From Leisingera sp. ANG-M1 (lineage in GTDB: Bacteria > Pseudomonadota > Alphaproteobacteria > Rhodobacterales > Rhodobacteraceae), in assembly GCF_000813745.1 (NCBI RefSeq), contig NZ_JWLC01000012.1, forward strand, positions 1 through 64,000: 64,000 nt of DNA, given 5' to 3'. Shown one piece after another: positions 61,408 through 64,000 of the stretch. A program made the position numbers and the translations under genes. The notes beneath the pieces are model-generated. The model did not search any database, was not told where the DNA came from, and saw only the letters and a program-made list of their open reading frames with translations. The stretch's first letter is position 1. Every line of letters begins with the position of its first letter.

Positions 61408-62339
61408 GCTGGCCGCTGGTACTAAGTGCTCTTGTCCTGATCCTGATCATCCTGCCGCTGCTGCGCGAGAAACTGCGCAAGCCAATGAACGCCGCCGCAA
61501 GGCAGGATGCGCCCGGAGGCTTCGCGCAGCTCTCCGGCGGCCTCACCCACTACCGCTGGAGCGGCCCGCTGCGCGGCCCCGTCGCGGTCTGCATCCATGG
61601 GCTGACGACACCTTCCTTCGTCTGGGACGGGGTTGCCGAAGGCCTGGCCGCCATGGGCTACCGGGTGCTGAGCTACGACCTTTACGGGCGCGGCTACTCA
61701 GACCGCCCCGAAGGCCTGCAGGACCGGGCCTTTTTCCTCACCCAGCTCGAGGAGCTGCTGGAGGACCAGAAGGTGGGCGAGGATTTCACCCTGATCGGCT
61801 ATTCCATGGGCGGCGCCATTGCCACCGCCTTTGCCTCGGCCCATCCCGGCCGGGTGCGCGAGATCATCCTGCTGGCGCCCGCGGGTTTCGGCAGCAGCCC
61901 GGGCCGCCTGACCTGGGCCGTCCGGCAATTGCCGGCGGTGGGCGACTGGCTGATGCAGGCGCTCTACCCTGCCCTGCACATCCGCGGCACAAATGCCGAG
62001 CGCGCGCTGCCCAGCTCGGTACCGGGCATCGTCGACCTGCAGCAGCGTGAGCTGGGCTACCGCGGCTTCATCCCTGCAGTGCTTGCTTCCCTGCGCGGAA
62101 TCCTGAACGAGGACTTCACCGCCGACCACCGCCGCCTGCACCAGGCAGGGGTTCCGGTGCTGGCGGTCTGGGGCCAAGAGGACAGGGTGATCCCGCCGAA
62201 CACGGCCGGCCGGGTTGCCGAACACGGCCGTTCCATCCGCCAGGAGGAAATCGCAGGCGCCGGCCACGGCCTGCCCTATACCCACACCGACCAAGTGCTG
62301 GAAATCATCTCCAGAAACCACCGCCGCGGCCTGAACTGA
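61404..62339 (+). CDS. Alpha/beta hydrolase with N-terminal membrane anchor
   Basis: 311 residues. One hydrophobic segment at residues 3-18 (WPLVLSALVLILIILPLL), then the hydrolase fold: oxyanion loop CIHGLTTPS near 65, nucleophile Ser in GYSMGGAIAT near 135, acid in GQEDRVIPP near 255, His in GAGHGLPYTHTD near 282. Ester or other hydrolase; substrate unknown. Confidence 0.87.
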   Translation: MSWPLVLSALVLILIILPLLREKLRKPMNAAARQDAPGGFAQLSGGLTHYRWSGPLRGPVAVCIHGLTTPSFVWDGVAEGLAAMGYRVLSYDLYGRGYSDRPEGLQDRAFFLTQLEELLEDQKVGEDFTLIGYSMGGAIATAFASAHPGRVREIILLAPAGFGSSPGRLTWAVRQLPAVGDWLMQALYPALHIRGTNAERALPSSVPGIVDLQQRELGYRGFIPAVLASLRGILNEDFTADHRRLHQAGVPVLAVWGQEDRVIPPNTAGRVAEHGRSIRQEEIAGAGHGLPYTHTDQVLEIISRNHRRGLN

Positions 62340-62360
62340 GCCTCTGATCAAGGCACAGCT

Positions 62361-62412
62361 TCTGCTTCTTTCTGGTCCTAAATACCTCGGGGTCCGGGGC
62401 AGCGCCCCGGCT
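62361..62412. repeat. Short intergenic repeat, copy 2
   Basis: CTTCTTTCTGGTCCTAAATA, then CCTCGGGGTC and CCGGGGC-AGC-GCCCCGG hairpin. Matches the layout of the copy at 32595. Situated between convergent genes. Confidence 0.55.
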
Positions 62413-62443
62413 TCCCGGACCGCCGCAATCCCTGCCGCCAGGT

Positions 62444-63682
62444 TCAGGCCGCCGCCGCCCGCAGCGGCCGCTCCTTCACCGGCAGATGCACAATCGCGCT
62501 GAACGCGCCGACCGCCACGCCGATCCACCAGACAAAGGTGTAATCGCCGTAGGTGTCATACATCCGCCCGCCCAGCCAGACGCCCAGGAAGCTGCCCAGC
62601 TGGTGGCTGAAGAACACGATGCCGTAAAGCGTGCCCATGTAGCGCAAGCCATAGATATGCGCGACCAGGCCCGAGGTCAGCGGCACTGTCGCCAGCCACA
62701 GCGACCCCATCACGATTGAGAACACGATGACGCTCAGCGGCGTGATCGGCACCATGATAAACGCCGCCGCCGCCAGCGTCCGCCCGGTATAGATCAGTGC
62801 CAGCAGGTATTTCTTGGAATAGCGCTTGCCCAGGTAACCGGCCAGCAAGGTGCCGCCCACATTGGCCGCGCCAATCAGCGAGATCGCCACCGCCCCCAGG
62901 GCTGAAGTCGAGGTGATCCCCATGGAATAGAGCGCCCCGCCCGGCTGGATCGGTCCGCACATCTCGGTGACAAAAGCCGGGAAATGCGCGGTGACAAAGG
63001 CCAGCTGGTAGCCGCAGCTGAAAAAGCCAAGGAAGATCAGCGTGTAAGACGGGTCCTTGAACGCCTTCATCAGGATCGCGCCCATGCTCTCTTCCAGCTC
63101 CGCCTTGCTGGCGGCCTCAGGCGCCCGCATCAGCGGCAGCAGCGCTATCAGCGCCAGCACCACACCGGCAAAGACCAGGAAAATCGTCTGCCAGGGCAGG
63201 AAGCCCAGCATCCATTCCGCCGTTGGCGCCCCAAAGATCTGCCCGGCCGAGCCGGCCGCGGTGACAATCGCCAGCGACATCGACCGGTTCTCGTCGGAAC
63301 TCGCCCGTCCAACCACCGCCAGCACCACTCCGAAACCGGTGCCCGCGATGCCAAAACCCACCAGCCATTCATAAGACTGCATCTCAAACGGCGTCGTCGA
63401 CCAGGCGCTCAGCACCAGCCCGGCGGCATAGACAATCGCCCCCATGATGATCGCCTTGCGGTCGCCGATTTTCTCGGCAATGGCGCCGAATATCGGCTGC
63501 CCGATGCCCCAGGCCAGGTTCTGGATGGCAATCGCCAAGGAGAATTCCGAACGCAGCCAGCCGAACTCCTCGGCAATCGGGATCTGAAAGACACCAAAGG
63601 AGGCACGCACTGCAAAGCTCACCATGATGATGATGCAGCCCACGATCAGAACGGGGGTAAACAGCGGCGCGGAACGGTCCAT
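62444..63682 (-). CDS. MFS transporter, oxalate/formate antiporter-like
   Basis: 412 residues, twelve helices. FGVFQIPIAEEFGWLRSEFSLAIA at the N-terminus and IFGAIAEKIGDRKAIIMGA (about 64) are typical of the OFA/monocarboxylate group. GMRYMGTLYG-like GLRYMGTLYGIVFFSHQLGSFLG near 350 is the second conserved stretch. Monocarboxylate uptake is plausible; not proven. Confidence 0.85.
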   Translation of the reverse strand: MDRSAPLFTPVLIVGCIIIMVSFAVRASFGVFQIPIAEEFGWLRSEFSLAIAIQNLAWGIGQPIFGAIAEKIGDRKAIIMGAIVYAAGLVLSAWSTTPFEMQSYEWLVGFGIAGTGFGVVLAVVGRASSDENRSMSLAIVTAAGSAGQIFGAPTAEWMLGFLPWQTIFLVFAGVVLALIALLPLMRAPEAASKAELEESMGAILMKAFKDPSYTLIFLGFFSCGYQLAFVTAHFPAFVTEMCGPIQPGGALYSMGITSTSALGAVAISLIGAANVGGTLLAGYLGKRYSKKYLLALIYTGRTLAAAAFIMVPITPLSVIVFSIVMGSLWLATVPLTSGLVAHIYGLRYMGTLYGIVFFSHQLGSFLGVWLGGRMYDTYGDYTFVWWIGVAVGAFSAIVHLPVKERPLRAAAA

Positions 63683-63831
63683 GGCGTCTCTCCTGACAGG
63701 TCCGGCAACCCTCAGGGATTATGTTGCAGGCGTCAAATCAGGAATTCTGGATGCTGGGTTAAGGAGATTTGATGTGAGAGAGACCGAAGCGCACAAACAG
63801 CTTGGTTTGAAACCGCCTCAAAGCCGCGCGC

Positions 63832-64000
63832 CTAATAGTTACGCTCGTCAAGCAAAGCCAATACTATATTTTGATCATGCTCATCTTTGCCAATAAAGTG
63901 CCCATGGTCCCAATTTCCATCCTTCTCAGCCTCATCCGCACAACTCATTACAAAGCGGGCAAAGGCACGCATCTCCTTGGCGCTCAGAAAGCATAGTGAA
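63832..64000 (-). CDS. C-terminal fragment of an unidentified gene (cut by window edge)
   Basis: 55 codons open from the right edge to a TAG at 63832-63834. The translation reads ...LSAKEMRAFARFVMSCADEAEKDG...HDQNIVLALLDERNY, acidic and helical, no family recognised. The DNA here is clearly AT-richer than the rest of the window, including the preceding 63683-63831 spacer, hinting at foreign origin. Confidence 0.6.
   Translation of the reverse strand, partial: SLCFLSAKEMRAFARFVMSCADEAEKDGNWDHGHFIGKDEHDQNIVLALLDERNY

Noticed and set aside
63624-63896. Plus-strand frame of 90 codons at the right edge
   Set aside because: Its first part is antisense to the MFS start and it has no ribosome site; the minus-strand fragment is the better gene candidate.

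Overview
The window reads as chromosomal DNA of a high-GC marine alphaproteobacterium of the Roseobacter group (Rhodobacteraceae; Ruegeria, Leisingera or Phaeobacter-like). This rests on the gene families, a GTTC-N7-GTTC SOS box, an Irr-type iron box in front of mbfA, and intergenic repeats of a kind I associate with this group. No rRNA, tRNA, insertion sequence, prophage or CRISPR array was seen.

Region 1 (1-29.9 kb) is a methylated-amine catabolism island. From the left: formate-THF ligase (fhs, cut by the edge); gmaS-mgsC-mgsB-mgsA (methylamine to gamma-glutamylmethylamide to N-methylglutamate), all on the minus strand; a divergent Amt-type transporter with a 71-residue one-helix partner; dmmDABC (dimethylamine monooxygenase) on the plus strand; a cupin-XRE regulator; a branched-chain/amide-type ABC transporter; a FadR-type GntR regulator; a second, leaderless copy of the transporter's binding protein; tmm (trimethylamine monooxygenase); a GlxA/AraC regulator; a sterol-desaturase-like enzyme with a divergent LysR regulator; and a four-subunit sarcosine oxidase-type enzyme, in context N-methylglutamate dehydrogenase (mgdABCD). 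Together these take TMA to TMAO, DMA to MMA, and MMA to glutamate plus C1 units carried by tetrahydrofolate. TMAO demethylase (tdm) and the TMAO transporter (tmoXWV) are not in the window. The dmmD and tmm promoters share a pair of operator-like palindromes about three helical turns apart.

Region 2 (30.1-38.4 kb) is a homoprotocatechuate (3,4-dihydroxyphenylacetate) meta-cleavage cluster: hpaR divergent from hpaF-hpaE-hpaD, then a second, unrelated extradiol dioxygenase, an aromatic amino acid decarboxylase, hpaG, hpaH and hpaI. The two dioxygenases come from different superfamilies but both match enzymes for the same ring-cleavage step.

Region 3 (38.6-64 kb) is mostly housekeeping and accessory genes: a DUF4139 protein, asd, transporters, a DUF3095 protein, M17 aminopeptidase and NlpC/P60 hydrolase, DUF2794, an ArsR regulator, an SOS-boxed imuB without imuA or dnaE2 beside it, cytochrome c', a TetR regulator and mbfA with an Irr box, a pyruvyltransferase-like protein, AEC carrier, fghA, sthA, YaiI/DUF188, NIPSNAP, DMT exporter, HAD hydrolase, ornithine cyclodeaminase-like protein, alpha/beta hydrolase, MFS carrier, and a gene fragment at the right edge. 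Five copies of a structured intergenic repeat bounded by CTCCCGC and GCGGGAG are scattered over regions 1-3.
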